From Amphritea pacifica (GTDB lineage: Bacteria; Pseudomonadota; Gammaproteobacteria; Pseudomonadales; Balneatricaceae): 64,000 bases of DNA. Position numbers and translations under genes: made by a program. Location of the stretch: assembly GCF_016924145.1 (NCBI RefSeq), contig NZ_JAFFZO010000023.1:1-64000 (forward strand), in the 5' to 3' direction. The notes beneath the pieces were generated by a model. The model did not search any database. It saw only the letters and a program-made list of their open reading frames with translations, and had not been told where the DNA came from. Every line of letters starts with the position of its first letter. The stretch's first letter is position 1. Below are positions 30,960-41,390 of the stretch, piece by piece.

Positions 30960-31089
30960 GGCCGGACCCCCGGTCAGACAGATAGAGACAGAATGCCTTA
31001 CAGGCGGGCAGTAATTACCGGAATTACCGCAACATATTCATTTGTGAGGCATTATAGCGTATTGGTTTTAAAGGAATAGGGTGCGACGG

Positions 31090-31359
31090 TTATTCTTCTT
31101 CGTCAAACCGGTTATTGATCAGCAATTCGATGGCATCCATCGCCTGTTGCTCATCTTCCCCCGAGGTGGTGATCGTCAGTTCAGTGCCTTTACTGGCGGC
31201 CAGCATCATGACTGACATAATACTTTTACCGTCGACTTGACGGCCATCCTTGGTGAGCTGAATATCTGACGAGAATGAGCTGGTCACATTGATCAGTTTA
31301 GCAGCGGCACGGGCGTGCAATCCCAGCTTGTTGATAATGGTGATCTGTTTTTCCAGCAT
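31090..31359 (-). CDS. ptsO: phosphocarrier protein NPr (HPr-like, PTS-Ntr)
   Basis: An 89-residue HPr-fold protein. The phosphorylated histidine is His15 in KLGLHARAAAKL, and the second conserved block is KSIMSVMMLAASKG. Together with PtsP and PtsN it forms the nitrogen-related PTS, which signals rather than transports sugar. Last gene of the rpoN-hpf-ptsN-rapZ-ptsO run. Confidence 0.95.
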   Translation of the reverse strand: MLEKQITIINKLGLHARAAAKLINVTSSFSSDIQLTKDGRQVDGKSIMSVMMLAASKGTELTITTSGEDEQQAMDAIELLINNRFDEEE

Positions 31360-31375
31360 CGGTTAATATCCTTGG

Positions 31376-32233
31376 TCAATTGAGCTCTCGATGTCTAATC
31401 TGGACATTATCCATAGTTGCCCGGAAATGGCCAGCAAGACGTTCACTGAGAAATACCGAGCGGTGCTGGCCGCCGGTGCAGCCGATACCTACGGTGATAT
31501 AACTACGGTTATTTTTTTCAAACAGAGGCAGCCATTTTTCCAGAAAGCCGGTAATATCGGCCAGCATCTGCTGTACTTCAGGCTGTTGCTCCAGAAACTC
31601 AATGACTGGCTGTTCCTGGCCGGTATATCCGCGCAATTCAGGGACCCAGTAGGGGTTTGGCAGGCAGCGTACGTCAAAGGTGAAATCAACATCCAGTGGA
31701 ATGCCATGCTTATAGCCGAAAGACTCGAACTGCAGCGACAGCTCCTGCTCCTGGCGCCGGGCAACCCTCAGTTTGATGCTGTCTCTCAGCTCATAGAGCG
31801 ACAGACGGGTGGTATCGATGCGGATTGCCGCCAGATCTGAGACCGGCTCTAATAACTGTTTTTCATAGCTGATTGCTTGTTGCAACCCCTGTGAGTCATC
31901 CGACAGCGGGTGTTTGCGGCGGGTGGCGCTGTAACGCTGTAACAGGGTCGTTTCTGAACTATCGAGATAGATGACTTCGCAATCCAGTCTGCGGGTTTCA
32001 CGCAGACGTTTATAGATGTCCGGAAACTGTTTCAGATTGCTATGCTGGTTGCGGGCGTCGATGCTGACGGCAAGCTTATTCGGGTGATCCGGATCGCGGA
32101 GTATCTGATTGACCAGATCTGGCAATAGTGGTGCCGGAAGGTTATCGATACAGTAGAAGCCAACATCTTCCAGTGCCTGCAGAGCGGTAGATTTACCTGA
32201 GCCTGAGCGTCCACTGATGATGATCAGCTTCAT
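31376..32233 (-). CDS. rapZ: RNase adapter protein RapZ
   Basis: A 285-residue nucleotide-binding protein with Walker A GRSGSGKST at residues 8-16. The C-terminal domain has the conserved GCTGGQHRSVFLSERLA. In E. coli RapZ delivers the sRNA GlmZ to RNase E and so controls glucosamine-6-phosphate synthase. It starts 5 bases after ptsN in the same operon. Confidence 0.96.
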   Translation of the reverse strand: MKLIIISGRSGSGKSTALQALEDVGFYCIDNLPAPLLPDLVNQILRDPDHPNKLAVSIDARNQHSNLKQFPDIYKRLRETRRLDCEVIYLDSSETTLLQRYSATRRKHPLSDDSQGLQQAISYEKQLLEPVSDLAAIRIDTTRLSLYELRDSIKLRVARRQEQELSLQFESFGYKHGIPLDVDFTFDVRCLPNPYWVPELRGYTGQEQPVIEFLEQQPEVQQMLADITGFLEKWLPLFEKNNRSYITVGIGCTGGQHRSVFLSERLAGHFRATMDNVQIRHRELN

Positions 32234-32238
32234 CCGGT

Positions 32239-32697
32239 TTATTCCTGGCTTGATTCGGTCATGGCGTCGTAAAGCGCTTCTGCTGTGGTGGCGCTGCGCA
32301 GTTTTTCGCGAACCCTGGCCTGACTGAATAATTCGGCGAGTCTGGCCAGTGTTTGCAAATGCTGATCACAGGCCTCAGAGGGGACCAGCAGGACAAACAG
32401 CAGGTCGACTGGTTTACCATCCACCGCATCAAAATCGATCGGTTCGATGAGCTGAATCAGCAAGGCCGTGGCCTTTTGACACTCATCCAGACGGCAGTGA
32501 GGAATTGCCACGCCGTCACCGATACCGGTGCTCCCCAGTCTTTCCCGGCCTAACAGACCTGCAAAAATGGTTTCGGCTTCCAGTCCCGGATGTAGTTTTA
32601 CAATCTCCTGGCTGGCAATTTCGAGGATACGTTTTTTGCTTCCTCCCTCCAGAGCACAGAGTGCTCCGGAGGGCGCTAATAATTCGGAAATTAGCAT
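32239..32697 (-). CDS. ptsN: PTS IIA-like nitrogen regulatory protein PtsN
   Basis: A 152-residue EIIA(Ntr). His67 in DGVAIPHCRL is the phosphorylation site, and ERLGSTGIGDGVAI is the family block. It receives phosphate from NPr and regulates potassium transport and other targets in relatives. Located between hpf and rapZ, the standard order. Confidence 0.96.
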   Translation of the reverse strand: MLISELLAPSGALCALEGGSKKRILEIASQEIVKLHPGLEAETIFAGLLGRERLGSTGIGDGVAIPHCRLDECQKATALLIQLIEPIDFDAVDGKPVDLLFVLLVPSEACDQHLQTLARLAELFSQARVREKLRSATTAEALYDAMTESSQE

Positions 32698-32706
32698 GTC
32701 TGATAG

Positions 32707-32997
32707 TTACTTGTGAGTTTTCATCTTTTCTTTGTGTTTGATGATCTGACGGTCAAGCTTGTCAATCAGGCCATCAATCGCCGCGTACATATCTTCCTGC
32801 TCATCAGACGCAAACAGCTGTCCACCGGCTACATGTACATCGCCTTCCGCTTTCTGGCGGGTTTTTTCTACGCTTAAAGTTACCTGTGCATTGGTAATAT
32901 TGTCGAAATGACGCTCAAGTTTCTCAAATTTGGTCTGAACATAGTCGTTCAGTGAATCTGTCAGTTCAACGTGGTGACCCGTAATATTGATCTGCAT
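32707..32997 (-). CDS. hpf: ribosome hibernation promoting factor, short form
   Basis: A 96-residue HPF/YfiA-family protein (MQINITGHHVELTDSLNDYV, then QEDMYAAIDGLIDKLDRQII) that binds the decoding centre and supports 100S dimers in stationary phase. It lacks the C-terminal dimerisation domain of long HPF. Located directly downstream of rpoN, as usual. Confidence 0.95.
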   Translation of the reverse strand: MQINITGHHVELTDSLNDYVQTKFEKLERHFDNITNAQVTLSVEKTRQKAEGDVHVAGGQLFASDEQEDMYAAIDGLIDKLDRQIIKHKEKMKTHK

Positions 32998-33056
32998 GGT
33001 AATCTCCTAGTGTTGTTGTACCGGTGTGATAGCCGGTTCCCGTAAATATTAAGCCA

Positions 33057-34571
33057 TTAAACCAGACGCTTGCGTTCATTAGAAGGTGGAATGCTAAGCG
33101 ATTCGCGGTATTTTGCAATGGTTCTGCGTGCTACGTTGATCCCCTGATCCTCAAGCAACTGGGCAATTTTGTTGTCGCTTAAGGGTTTAACGGGGTTTTC
33201 GGCGCTCACAAGTTTCCTGATCAGCGCCCTGATCGCGGTGGATGAGCAGGTGCCGCCATTCACCGTTGTGACATGGCTGGAGAAGAAATACTTCAGCTCA
33301 AAAATCCCTCTGGGGGTATGCATATACTTCTGTGTGGTGACCCGGGAGATGGTTGATTCATGCATCTCAACCGCTTCAGCAATATCGTGCAACACCATCG
33401 GCTTCATCGCCTCTTCACCATGCTCCAGAAACGCCTCCTGGCGGGTGACAATCTCCCGTGCAACCTTCATCAGGGTGTCGTTGCGGCTCAGCAGGCTTTT
33501 AATAAACCAGCGGGCCTCCTGCAAGTGGTTTTTCAGATAGGTGTTGTCGGGACTGTTGTCGGCGCGCCGGATCAGATCAGCGTAACTGTCATTGATACGC
33601 AGTTTAGGTGCCACTTCCGGATTGAGTGTGACCTGCCAGATCCCCTTTTCTTTGTAGACCAGTACATCGGGGATGACATATTCGGCTTGCGAGCTGGTGA
33701 TGATCGAACCCGGTTTGGGGTTCAGTGTTCTGATCAGGGCGATCGCCTGTAGTAACTGTGGTTCCCGGATCCGGGCTTTGCGCATCAACTGTTTATAGTC
33801 GTGGCTTCCCAACAGGTGGATATATTGAGTGACGATTTTCAGGGCTTCTGCGCGGTATTCGGTGCCTTCAGGAAGTTGCTGCAACTGAATCGCCAGACAT
33901 TCACTCAGATCGCGGGCGGCAACGCCGGGAGGGTCAAACTGCTGGATCCGGCGTAACACCGCTTCGATCTCATCCAGTTCAATGCTGCTTAGCTGCTCAT
34001 CTTCCTGGCTGTTGAAATGTTCGAGAATGGATTCCAGCTCTACGGTCAGGTAGCCGTCGACATCGATGCCGTCGATGATATTGGTGGCAATCAGCTGATC
34101 CACATCGCTCATGGGGGTCAGATTCAACTGCCAGTTAAGATGATCCTGCAGGGTTTCATCGGCGGTATCATTGGACTCCATCTCCATATCAGAGAAATCA
34201 TGAGAGGAGGAAGATGAAGAGCCGGATGCGGTCTGAAAGGTATCTTCCCAGTTGCTATCTGTTGAAAGTTCATTAGGGATATCGTCGTTCCAGTCACTGT
34301 CAGCGGCCTGGATCTCTTCGGAGTCAGCCGTTTTGGCTGTTGCCGATACCGATTCATGGTTGCTGACTTCAGAATCGGCAGCATCCTGCTCTGAGCTGCT
34401 GTCAGCGGTAGTATCATCTTCACTGACCTCCAGCATCGGGTTCGATTCGAGAGCTTCCTGTATCTCCTGCTGCAGATCAAGCGTAGAAAGCTGCAGTAAG
34501 CGTATCGCCTGCTGCAGTTGTGGAGTCATGGTCAGATGCTGACCCATTTTTAGTTGTAACGCTTGTTTCAT
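33057..34571 (-). CDS. rpoN: RNA polymerase sigma-54 factor
   Basis: A 504-residue sigma-54. Region I is the glutamine/leucine-rich activator-responsive segment ([20 protein letters not shown]). Region II (about 50-140) is long and acidic. The core-binding domain and helix-turn-helix follow, and the RpoN box [12 protein letters not shown] near the C-terminus reads the -24 element. It serves promoters for nitrogen use, motility and more, through enhancer-binding proteins. It starts 20 bases after lptB. Confidence 0.97.
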   Translation of the reverse strand: MKQALQLKMGQHLTMTPQLQQAIRLLQLSTLDLQQEIQEALESNPMLEVSEDDTTADSSSEQDAADSEVSNHESVSATAKTADSEEIQAADSDWNDDIPNELSTDSNWEDTFQTASGSSSSSSHDFSDMEMESNDTADETLQDHLNWQLNLTPMSDVDQLIATNIIDGIDVDGYLTVELESILEHFNSQEDEQLSSIELDEIEAVLRRIQQFDPPGVAARDLSECLAIQLQQLPEGTEYRAEALKIVTQYIHLLGSHDYKQLMRKARIREPQLLQAIALIRTLNPKPGSIITSSQAEYVIPDVLVYKEKGIWQVTLNPEVAPKLRINDSYADLIRRADNSPDNTYLKNHLQEARWFIKSLLSRNDTLMKVAREIVTRQEAFLEHGEEAMKPMVLHDIAEAVEMHESTISRVTTQKYMHTPRGIFELKYFFSSHVTTVNGGTCSSTAIRALIRKLVSAENPVKPLSDNKIAQLLEDQGINVARRTIAKYRESLSIPPSNERKRLV

Positions 34572-34590
34572 AGAAAGTCGCTTTTACCTG

Positions 34591-35316
34591 TTACAGCCTG
34601 AATTGCTCACCCAGATAGGCTTCCCTGACCTGTTGGTTCGCAAGTATATCCTCTGGCGTTCCTTCGGCAAGAATATAACCTTCACTTACAATATATGCCT
34701 GTTCGCAGATATCCAGCGTCTCGCGAACATTATGATCGGTGATCAGTACTCCGATTCCCTTACTTTGCAGATGTTTGACCGTTTGTTTGATATCACTGAC
34801 AGAGATCGGGTCGACACCGGCAAAGGGTTCATCCAGCAGGATGAATGTCGGTTCTGTCGCCAGTGCCCGGGCGATCTCTACCCGCCGTCTTTCTCCGCCT
34901 GACAAACTCATTCCCGGGCTTTTGCTCAGATGAGTAATATGAAACTCCTCAAGCAGTTCTTCCATTTTCTGTCTGCGCTGCTGGCGGTTCAGCTCTTTGC
35001 GGGTTTCCAGAATCGCCATCAGATTGTCATGGACGCTGAGTTTACGGAAAATGGATGCTTCCTGAGGTAGATATCCAATCCCTTTTCGGGCTCTGCCGTG
35101 CATCGGTTCCCGGGTCAGATCCTGATGGTCAATTTTAATCCGTCCCTGGTCTGCATCAACCAGCCCTACAATCATATAGAAGCAGGTGGTTTTTCCGGCC
35201 CCGTTAGGTCCCAGCAGGCCGACAATCTGGCCGCTGTCGACACTCATAGATACATCTTTTACTACCGCGCGGCCCTTATAACTTTTTGCGAGGTTCAGTG
35301 CTTCTAATCGGCTCAT
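34591..35316 (-). CDS. lptB: LPS export ABC transporter ATP-binding protein LptB
   Basis: A 241-residue ATPase that powers LptFG to pull lipopolysaccharide from the inner membrane. Walker A is GPNGAGKTT (residues 36-44), the signature is [15 protein letters not shown], and Walker B is [13 protein letters not shown]. Its start overlaps the lptA stop by four bases (ATGA), implying coupled translation. LptF and LptG are not in the window. Confidence 0.97.
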   Translation of the reverse strand: MSRLEALNLAKSYKGRAVVKDVSMSVDSGQIVGLLGPNGAGKTTCFYMIVGLVDADQGRIKIDHQDLTREPMHGRARKGIGYLPQEASIFRKLSVHDNLMAILETRKELNRQQRRQKMEELLEEFHITHLSKSPGMSLSGGERRRVEIARALATEPTFILLDEPFAGVDPISVSDIKQTVKHLQSKGIGVLITDHNVRETLDICEQAYIVSEGYILAEGTPEDILANQQVREAYLGEQFRL

Positions 35317-35882
35317 TGGTTATTGAGATCCCCGGAGGTCGCTTCAGGCCCTGGCGTGTCATCCTGAGCTGGCTCCTGATCTGGGGCTTTTGGCTGGATA
35401 ATCATCTGCACCCGCTGTCCGTTGGCACTGTTATCACTGAATGCATTGACTGTGCTTTTGTTCATATCATAGATAATCCGGTTGCCACTGAAGCTGTCGC
35501 TACCCTGAGAAACTTTAGCCTGGCCGGTGATTTCCAGCTCTTTGGTACGAATATTGTAATGCAGAACTTCTCCGTATGCATGAGTTACTTCTTTGTTGGC
35601 AGCGGGGCGTTGCTGGAACTCTGCCGGACCGCCTTTGGCGATGATGCTGGTGACACTTCTGCCTGACTGTCTCAGCTCAATGCTGTCGCCGGTCACTTTC
35701 ATGCTGCCCTGAGTTAACAGGACATCGCCTTTATACAGTGTGATGCCGGTCTGATCATTGCGAGTGGCACTGTCCGCGGTGATGTGAATCGGCTGGCGGG
35801 CGTCATCAGGCAGGGCCATCGCCATAGGCTGCCAGCTTATCAGCATTGCGCATAAGGCTTTGGTCAGACTGTTAATCAACAT
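35313..35882 (-). CDS. lptA: LPS transport periplasmic protein LptA
   Basis: A 189-residue OstA-fold protein that forms the periplasmic bridge for LPS. A signal peptide (cleavage near [11 protein letters not shown], residue 24) precedes the beta-jellyroll with [20 protein letters not shown] and [20 protein letters not shown]. The start overlaps lptC by 11 bases. An acidic, Pro-rich tail of about 25 residues is at the C-terminus. Confidence 0.94.
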   Translation of the reverse strand: MLINSLTKALCAMLISWQPMAMALPDDARQPIHITADSATRNDQTGITLYKGDVLLTQGSMKVTGDSIELRQSGRSVTSIIAKGGPAEFQQRPAANKEVTHAYGEVLHYNIRTKELEITGQAKVSQGSDSFSGNRIIYDMNKSTVNAFSDNSANGQRVQMIIQPKAPDQEPAQDDTPGPEATSGDLNNQ

Positions 35883-36441
35883 GATATACCCCGGTTACTT
35901 CAGACAGGAGGTTAAGAATGCCACTGTCGGTGTTTATTGTCATGCCAACACTGGTGGTTGTGCCGGAGCTGTTTGAGATAACCACCCGGGCATCTGTACG
36001 GGCCAGGCTTTGCTGTGGCAGGATGGTTAAGGATTCGGTTTTCAGGGTGGTCGCCATCTCAGTGCCTGCGTTATCCTGAAACACCACCTGGCCATCGAGA
36101 ATCACTTCATCATCGCTGTCGCTGATGATCCCTTTCAGGCTGCTGACGCTGCGGTTGGGCTGGTGGGCGTTATAGATCAACATCTCGGGATTGGTTACCA
36201 CGGTTTGCTGCAAGCCGGGCTGGTGCTCCAACTGAGTGGATTTCAGCTGTTGTTGCAATATGCCGGTACTGCCATAGTCCCTGATCTGGCCATTAACAAT
36301 GTAGTAATCAGCTAGCTGGTAGGCAGGATTGGGCTCTTTCTTGAGCCGGTCTGGGCGGCGCTCACTATCCATACCCAGATAGATAACGGCGGGTATCAGG
36401 ATGGCGGCCGCGGCGGCCAGTCGTGCGCGTCCGGTCAGCAT
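35872..36441 (-). CDS. lptC: LPS export system protein LptC
   Basis: A 189-residue bitopic protein. One N-terminal helix (about 8-23, AAAAILIPAVIYLGM) is followed by a periplasmic OstA-like jellyroll (LKGIISDSDDEVILDGQVVF). It hands LPS from LptBFG to LptA. It begins at the base after the kdsC stop, in the conserved kdsD-kdsC-lptC-lptA-lptB order. Confidence 0.92.
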   Translation of the reverse strand: MLTGRARLAAAAAILIPAVIYLGMDSERRPDRLKKEPNPAYQLADYYIVNGQIRDYGSTGILQQQLKSTQLEHQPGLQQTVVTNPEMLIYNAHQPNRSVSSLKGIISDSDDEVILDGQVVFQDNAGTEMATTLKTESLTILPQQSLARTDARVVISNSSGTTTSVGMTINTDSGILNLLSEVTGVYHVD

Positions 36442-37002
36442 TCAGAGGTACTCGCGATACAGGGCTTCAAGCTTGCCCTGGCCTGCTAATATGGTTTCGC
36501 AAAACTCACGCCCAGCCCCTTTGCCTGCAGTCCGGCTGGTGCACCAGTCAGCGTGTGCCGCGACAAACTGGTGACCACCATTAACCGTTGCCCCAAAGGC
36601 GACGGCGCGAATGGCTGCCAGGTCAGGCAGATCGTCACCAATATAGGCGGTCTGTGCGGCGCTGAAACCGGTGTCTTGCCAGAGTTCCTGCAGGGCGGTG
36701 AGTTTATCCTCCCGCCCCTGATAGAGGTAATCGATGCCCAGCGCTTCGGCGCGCCGCTCTACCTGAGGTGAGCGGCGCCCGGTAATAATAGCGCTTTTGA
36801 TGCCAGCCTGGGAGAGTAGCTTAATCCCCAGACCGTCCAGAGTGTTGAAGTTTTTTACCTCAGTGCCGTCAGCGAGAAAATTCAGTTTGCCATCGGTGAG
36901 TACGCCATCAACATCAAAGACCGCCAGTCTGATCTGTTTTAGCTGCTCAATCAGCGCTTCGCTCAGCCCCTGAGTCAGTTTGTCTGTAAAGATTGCAGGC
37001 AT
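36442..37002 (-). CDS. kdsC: 3-deoxy-D-manno-octulosonate 8-phosphate phosphatase KdsC
   Basis: A 186-residue HAD-superfamily phosphatase that removes the phosphate of Kdo-8-P in inner-core LPS synthesis. Motif I is FDVDGVLTDG with nucleophile Asp30 and Asp32; motif II is SAIITGRRSPQVERRA; motif IV is YIGDDLPDLAAIRAVAFGAT. It overlaps the kdsD stop by one base. Confidence 0.96.
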   Translation of the reverse strand: MPAIFTDKLTQGLSEALIEQLKQIRLAVFDVDGVLTDGKLNFLADGTEVKNFNTLDGLGIKLLSQAGIKSAIITGRRSPQVERRAEALGIDYLYQGREDKLTALQELWQDTGFSAAQTAYIGDDLPDLAAIRAVAFGATVNGGHQFVAAHADWCTSRTAGKGAGREFCETILAGQGKLEALYREYL

Positions 37003-37976
37003 CAGATAACTCCTGCTTTAAGCATGTCGTGCATGTTCAGGGCGCCCACCGGGTGTCGTTCGGTATCGAGCACGATCAGGGCATTGATCTGTTTTTCCTG
37101 CATGATCTGCAGCGCTTCGGCTGCCAGAATGTCACTGGTGACCGTGGTGCACTGGGTTGTCATCACTTCAGTGATAGGGGTGTTTTTCATATCCACATCA
37201 TGATCAAGGGTACGGCGCAGGTCACCATCGGTAAAGATCCCCTGGAGAACTCCGTCCCGATTGATGACAGTTGTCATGCCCAGTCGTTTACGGGTAACTT
37301 CCAGCAGGGCGTCATTGAGCATGGTGGAGTCGCTGACTCTGGGAATATCATCACCGCTGTGCATGATATCTGAGACTTTCAGCAGCAGGCGGCGACCCAG
37401 ACTTCCGCCGGGGTGCGAAAAGGCAAAATCTTCAGCACTGAAGCCGCGGGCTTCCAGCAGAGCAATGGCCAGTGCATCACCGATGACCAGCGTGGCAGTG
37501 GTGCTGGAGGTAGGGGCCAGACCGAGAGGGCAGGCTTCCTGGCTGATGGTGACATTCAGATTAGCATCTGCGCTACGCGACAGTGTCGATTGCGGGTTGC
37601 CGGTGATGCTGATCAGAGGGGCCTTCATCCGCTTGATGAGGGGCAGTATCGCAAGTACCTCATTGGTTTCCCCTGAATTTGACAGCGCAATCACAACGTC
37701 TGACCGGGTGATCATCCCCAGATCCCCGTGGCTGGCTTCTCCCGGATGCACAAAGAAGGAGGGCGTGCCGGTGGAGGCCAGTGTGGCAGCGATTTTATGA
37801 CCGATATGGCCGCTTTTACCCATTCCGGTAACGATCACCCGGCCTGTGCATTCCAGTGCCAGTTTACAGGCCTTTTCAAAGTCACCATCGAGGTAGGTGA
37901 GCAGGTCATTTACGGCATCCCGTTCCATCTCTATGGTACGCTTGGCGGATGCTAAAAAGTCCAGTTCGTTATTCAT
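37002..37976 (-). CDS. kdsD: arabinose-5-phosphate isomerase KdsD
   Basis: A 324-residue enzyme that turns ribulose-5-P into arabinose-5-P, the first step to Kdo. The N-terminal SIS domain has VTGMGKSGHIGHKIAATLAS and ALSNSGETNEVLAI; two CBS domains form the C-terminal part (about 205-324), ending GALNMHDMLKAGVI. First gene of the Kdo/LPS transport run. Confidence 0.96.
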   Translation of the reverse strand: MNNELDFLASAKRTIEMERDAVNDLLTYLDGDFEKACKLALECTGRVIVTGMGKSGHIGHKIAATLASTGTPSFFVHPGEASHGDLGMITRSDVVIALSNSGETNEVLAILPLIKRMKAPLISITGNPQSTLSRSADANLNVTISQEACPLGLAPTSSTTATLVIGDALAIALLEARGFSAEDFAFSHPGGSLGRRLLLKVSDIMHSGDDIPRVSDSTMLNDALLEVTRKRLGMTTVINRDGVLQGIFTDGDLRRTLDHDVDMKNTPITEVMTTQCTTVTSDILAAEALQIMQEKQINALIVLDTERHPVGALNMHDMLKAGVI

Positions 37977-38071
37977 AGTGCTGTGGTTACCGCTCTGTGT
38001 TCATTGCGCCAGGGACTCTGTGTCGGGTTCGAAGCGCTCTGGCTAAAGCGGGCTGTCGCCCGGCCCGTGGA

Positions 38072-39025
38072 TTAAGTGTTCATATTGTATAGCAGTGCAA
38101 GATAGCCTGCATAGGCTGCCAGCAACAAGCCCCCCTCAAATCGGGAGATCTTGGGTGGTCGCTGATAAAGCGCCAGGGCTGTCAATAACAGGGTCAGTCC
38201 CAGTGTGGTGCCATAGTCACGCCAGAGGACAACGGGCTCCAGTGTGATCGGAGCCAGCAGTCCCGGCACCGCCATTACTGCGGCAATATTGAAGATGTTT
38301 GAGCCGACGACATTCCCCAGTGCGATATCGGTGTGGCCCTTCAGGGCGCTGGCGACAGACGCTGCCAGTTCTGGCAGGCTGGTGCCGATAGCAACGATGG
38401 TCAGGCCTATAACGAGATCACTGACGCCGAGAGAGAGAGCGATTTCGGTGGCTCCCCACACCAGAAGCCGGGAACTGGCCGCCAGCAGAGTCAGGCCGGC
38501 GATCAGCCAGAAAATGGCCTGGCTGAGAGGAAGTTCCGGGATCTCATCCTCCTCTTCGTGGATCTCATCGCCTTCCGAGTTGCGTTGGAAACGGGTGAAC
38601 AGGTAGAGGCAGCCAGCCAGTGACAGGCAGAGGAGTATGGCGTCCAGTTGTCCAAGGTAGAGATCATAAAGTACGCCGCCTGCCAGAAGTGTGATAACCA
38701 GCAACAGGGGGATCTCCTGTTTGAGCACCTTGGAGCGTACGGGCAGCGGGGCGATCAGTGCGGTAATACCCAGTACCAGACCTATGTTGGCGATGTTTGA
38801 CCCCAGCGCATTACCCACCGCCAGGTCGCCAGCGCCGGTGGTGGCGGCCATCACTGAGACCAGAATTTCTGGCGCAGAGGTGCCGAAGGATACCACGGTC
38901 AGGCCGATGAGCATGGGCGACATGCCCGCATTTTTGGCGGTGCCGGCAGCGCCAATAACGAAACGGTCGGCACTCCAGACGAGAATAATAAAACCTGCTA
39001 ATAAAGCGATAATGGGGTATAGCAT
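38072..39025 (-). CDS. yrbG: calcium/sodium antiporter (YrbG type)
   Basis: A 317-residue CaCA-superfamily exchanger with about ten membrane helices in two inverted halves. The twin alpha-repeats carry the ion-binding signatures VSFGTSAPEILVSVMAA and VAIGTSLPELAASVASA, each with a key glutamate. An acidic cytoplasmic loop (EGDEIHEEEDEIPE) lies between the halves. Its place beside kdsD and opposite the mla operon matches yrbG of E. coli. Confidence 0.94.
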   Translation of the reverse strand: MLYPIIALLAGFIILVWSADRFVIGAAGTAKNAGMSPMLIGLTVVSFGTSAPEILVSVMAATTGAGDLAVGNALGSNIANIGLVLGITALIAPLPVRSKVLKQEIPLLLVITLLAGGVLYDLYLGQLDAILLCLSLAGCLYLFTRFQRNSEGDEIHEEEDEIPELPLSQAIFWLIAGLTLLAASSRLLVWGATEIALSLGVSDLVIGLTIVAIGTSLPELAASVASALKGHTDIALGNVVGSNIFNIAAVMAVPGLLAPITLEPVVLWRDYGTTLGLTLLLTALALYQRPPKISRFEGGLLLAAYAGYLALLYNMNT

Positions 39026-39284
39026 CGGGTTGTTTGTTCAGCTTTGGTTAAAACGGAGGCCTATTTAATGAATAATCTGATTCATGTGCAAGCGCTAGTG
39101 ACAGCTGTCGCTGATTTTATTCAAGTTTAATAGCAAGAGTGTTATAGTCTGCACGCTTTTTTTTATGGAAATATGGCGGTTCTGAGCCAATTGCATTCTG
39201 TCAAACGGTTTCAGGTTTTATCGGATGCAGGGGCAGCCTCATTAACCAGGAACTCTTTGCCGCCCTGATTGAGTCATCGTTACT

Positions 39285-40094
39285 ATGGATTTTTTTGACG
39301 ATATCATTATTGATATTAAACAACTTACCTTTAGCAGAGGCGAGCGCTATATCTGTAAGAATATGGATATACGCATCCCCCGGGGTAAAGTGACGGCGAT
39401 TATGGGGCCCAGCGGTACCGGCAAAACGACTCTGCTGAAACTGATCGGCGGGCAATTGAAGCCTGATTCAGGTTCGATCTTGCTCGATGGTGATGATATT
39501 CCCCGTCTGGGGCGCTCAGAGCTGTTTGATGCGCGGGAAAAAATGGGCATGCTGTTCCAGAGTGGGGCCCTGTTTACCGATATGACGGTATTTGAAAATG
39601 TTGCCTTCCCTATACGGGTGCATACCAAACTGCCGCAGGATATGGTCCGCGATATCGTGTTAATGAAGCTCCATGCGGTTGGCTTGAGAGGGGCTGCAGA
39701 GCTGATGCCCAGTGAACTATCCGGAGGTATGGGGCGACGTGTTGCACTGGCCCGTGCGATTGCCCTGGATCCGGCGCTGGTGATGTATGATGAACCTTTT
39801 ACCGGGCAGGACCCGATCGCGATGGGGGTGCTGGTAAACCTGATCAAGAAACTGAACCAGGCGCTGGGGCACAGTAGTATTATCGTTTCCCATGATATTA
39901 AGGAAACCCTCAGTATTGCTGACTATATCTACATTATTGCCGATGCCGATGTGATCGCGCATGGAACGCCGGAACAGCTGAAACAGAATGACTCTGATCA
40001 GGTGCGGCAGTTTATGCGAGGCTTGCCAGATGGCCCGGTGCCGTTCCATTTTCCGGCCAGCGATTATGAAACCGAACTGATGGAGGGGCGTTGA
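39285..40094 (+). CDS. mlaF: phospholipid ABC transporter ATP-binding protein MlaF
   Basis: A 269-residue ATPase of the Mla system, which keeps outer-membrane lipid asymmetry by moving phospholipid between membranes. Walker [10 protein letters not shown] (41-49), signature [16 protein letters not shown] and Walker [14 protein letters not shown] are intact. First gene of mlaFEDCB; the 259-base space to the divergent yrbG gene should hold the promoter. Its stop overlaps the mlaE start. Confidence 0.96.
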   Translation: MDFFDDIIIDIKQLTFSRGERYICKNMDIRIPRGKVTAIMGPSGTGKTTLLKLIGGQLKPDSGSILLDGDDIPRLGRSELFDAREKMGMLFQSGALFTDMTVFENVAFPIRVHTKLPQDMVRDIVLMKLHAVGLRGAAELMPSELSGGMGRRVALARAIALDPALVMYDEPFTGQDPIAMGVLVNLIKKLNQALGHSSIIVSHDIKETLSIADYIYIIADADVIAHGTPEQLKQNDSDQVRQFMRGLPDGPVPFHFPASDYETELMEGR

Positions 40095-40885
40095 TGACAA
40101 CGATAGTCAATAATCTGGCTCTTCTTGGGCGCTTTGCGCTCGACAGAATCGCCGCCGTTGGTCGTTCCGGCATGATCCTGATGCATGCGATAGTTGCCCG
40201 GCCTCAGCCGCTGATCGCTTTCCCGCTGCTGATACGTCAACTGTACTCAGTGGGCGTATTATCCATGGTTATTATCATCGTCTCCGGGTTGTTTATTGGC
40301 ATGGTGCTGGCTTTGCAGGGCTATACTATTCTGGTTGATTATGGCACTGAACAGGCTGTCGGACAGATGGTTGCATTGAGTCTGGTGCGTGAGCTGGCCC
40401 CTGTTGTGACTGCGCTGCTATTTGCCGGTCGGGCAGGATCTGCCCTGACTGCCGAGATCGGCCTGATGAAAACCACTGAACAGCTGTCCAGTATGGAGAT
40501 GATCGGTGTTGATCCGCTGCGACGAATTATTGCGCCGCGTTTCTGGGCGGGTGTTATCAGTCTGCCGATTCTGACGATGATATTCAGTGCTGTCGGTATC
40601 TGGGGTGGATTATTAGTAGGCGTGGAATGGCTGGGAATCTATGAGGGGTCATTCTGGTCGAATATGCAGAACTCGGTCGACTTTTTTGATGATATAGGTA
40701 ATGGCCTGATTAAGTCACTGGTGTTTGGTCTGGTGGTGACCTGGGTTGCGGTGTTTCAGGGGTACGATTCGGTGCCAACCTCTGAAGGTATCAGCCAGGC
40801 GACCACCAAAACGGTGGTCTACTCATCCCTCGCCATTCTTGGCCTTGACTTTATTTTGACCGCTTTGATGTTTGGAGATTTGTAA
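40091..40885 (+). CDS. mlaE: phospholipid ABC transporter permease MlaE
   Basis: A 264-residue MlaE/TrnE permease with five to six membrane helices. Family features: [40 protein letters not shown] and [10 protein letters not shown]-like [21 protein letters not shown]. It overlaps mlaF by four bases and is followed three bases later by mlaD. Confidence 0.96.
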   Translation: MMTTIVNNLALLGRFALDRIAAVGRSGMILMHAIVARPQPLIAFPLLIRQLYSVGVLSMVIIIVSGLFIGMVLALQGYTILVDYGTEQAVGQMVALSLVRELAPVVTALLFAGRAGSALTAEIGLMKTTEQLSSMEMIGVDPLRRIIAPRFWAGVISLPILTMIFSAVGIWGGLLVGVEWLGIYEGSFWSNMQNSVDFFDDIGNGLIKSLVFGLVVTWVAVFQGYDSVPTSEGISQATTKTVVYSSLAILGLDFILTALMFGDL

Positions 40886-40888
40886 CAG

Positions 40889-41350
40889 ATGCGAAACCGT
40901 GGAGTTGAGTTGGGCGTCGGTATTTTTATGTTGGTGGGAGCCATTGCTCTGACTGTGCTGGCGATAAATGTGAGTGGTCTTAGTCTGACTAAGCAACAGG
41001 ATACGTATAAGATATATGCCCGGTTTGAGAATGTCGGGGGGTTGACGGCCCGCTCTAAAGTGACAATGTCCGGGGTCACTATCGGCAAAGTGAGCAATAT
41101 CACCATCGACCGTAAAAAGCTGATGGCTCTGGTGGAGATGGATATTGACGCCGATGTGGACTACCTGACATCCGATAGCTCGGCCTCTATTCTGACGGCG
41201 GGTCTGCTGGGTGAAAAATATATCGGTGTGACGACGGGGGCGGCTGATGATGAAATACTCAAAGAGGGAGACTTTATTGAAGATACTCAGTCATCCCTGG
41301 TGTTGGAAGAGCTGATTGGTAAGTTTCTTTTCAATCAGGCCTCTGAATAA
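40889..41350 (+). CDS. mlaD: outer membrane lipid asymmetry protein MlaD (MCE domain)
   Basis: A 153-residue MCE protein. One N-terminal helix (about 8-28) anchors a periplasmic MCE domain (about 38-118; ARFENVGGLTARSKVTMSGV, then AGLLGEKYIGVTTG). Six copies form a ring with a lipid channel on MlaFEB. The short C-terminus SSLVLEELIGKFLFNQ forms the pore helix. Normal family length. Confidence 0.95.
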   Translation: MRNRGVELGVGIFMLVGAIALTVLAINVSGLSLTKQQDTYKIYARFENVGGLTARSKVTMSGVTIGKVSNITIDRKKLMALVEMDIDADVDYLTSDSSASILTAGLLGEKYIGVTTGAADDEILKEGDFIEDTQSSLVLEELIGKFLFNQASE

Positions 41351-41390
41351 AGTCAGTTGATAGTGTTGTAATGAAATGAGAGTTGTGGAA

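Noticed and set aside
33000-35400. Sigma-54 promoters (TGGCAC-N5-TTGC) in the rpoN region
   Set aside because: No convincing match was seen upstream of the local genes.
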